12,827 nt of DNA from the NCBI GenBank assembly GCA_046729215.1, contig JBKPGE010000157.1:1-12827 (forward strand). Direction: 5' to 3'. Of this stretch, positions 12,757-12,827 are shown piece after piece (position 1 is the stretch's first letter; the number at the start of each line of letters is the position of its first letter). The position numbers and the translations under genes were made by a program. The stretch is from JACDAN01 sp046729215 (lineage in GTDB: Bacteria; Actinomycetota; Thermoleophilia; Gaiellales; Gaiellaceae). The notes beneath the pieces are model-generated. The model made no database searches. It was not told the DNA's origin and saw nothing but the letters and a program-made list of their open reading frames with translations.

Positions 12757-12827
12757 GCCCGGACTCGCTCGACCGCTCGGAGCTGCTCCGCCGGCTCGGG
12801 CTCGCCGCGGCGGGCGTCTCCTTGCCG
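12753..12827 (+). CDS. Start of a gene with a twin-arginine-like N-terminus (runs off the window)
   Basis: 25 codons from a GTG that overlaps the permease stop (GTGA) read MSPDSLDRSELLRRLGLAAA followed by GVSLP. The pattern of polar residues, Arg-Arg, then a small hydrophobic Ala/Gly run resembles a Tat signal peptide, as found on secreted substrate-binding proteins and other exported proteins. The continuation is missing, so no function is assigned. Tight coupling suggests it belongs to the ABC operon. Confidence 0.6.
   Translation, partial: MSPDSLDRSELLRRLGLAAAGVSLP

Overview
The window is high-GC DNA with the densely packed, overlapping gene style of an Actinomycetota chromosome. Gene content and protein flavour (RsbW-like/GNAT fusion, ABC permease with an 'ELEHGTYRLAWTQ' loop, CxxC small protein next to a sulfite-oxidase-like enzyme) suggest Thermoleophilia (Gaiellales/Solirubrobacterales type). 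That placement is inference, because no rRNA or taxonomic marker is present. I see no tRNA, rRNA, insertion sequence, CRISPR array or phage gene.

Layout. (1) 1-1204, minus strand: an ECF sigma factor, an overlapping zinc-finger anti-sigma factor and the start of a beta-propeller lactonase-like protein. (2) 1265-2840, plus strand, divergent from the sigma gene: a tightly coupled trio of a cytosolic sulfite-oxidase-like molybdenum enzyme, an FAD/NAD(P)H reductase that appears to start at CTG, and a small double-CxxC protein (DUF6510-like). The trio looks like a self-contained electron-transfer module. (3) 2837-4708, minus strand: an aldo/keto reductase and an RhtA-like EamA exporter, adjoining with no spacer. 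The exporter is divergent from (4) an Lrp/AsnC regulator (4798-5265, plus), a classic regulator-exporter pair with dyad sequences between the two genes. (5) 5294-6931, plus strand: an RDD membrane protein and an SMP-30/gluconolactonase family protein. (6) 6942-10533, minus strand: diaminopimelate decarboxylase (lysA), a large RsbW-like/GNAT fusion and a short NAD-dependent epimerase-like protein. A long UUCG-capped hairpin lies after lysA. (7) 10536-12827, plus strand: a YtrA-type GntR repressor, an ABC ATPase, an ABC permease and the start of a protein with a twin-arginine-like N-terminus, all overlapping end to start.

How they fit together. Regions 1 and 2 could be a stress-response sigma unit beside a redox module. 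Region 3/4 looks like amino-acid sensing controlling export. Region 7 is a self-regulated ABC export operon. The least explained items are the redox trio with its CTG start, a structured RNA-like segment between lysA and the fusion gene (related to a second hairpin at 5993-6030), the ATPase-GNAT fusion with degenerate ATP-binding residues, and the epimerase-like protein without the usual Tyr-Lys pair.
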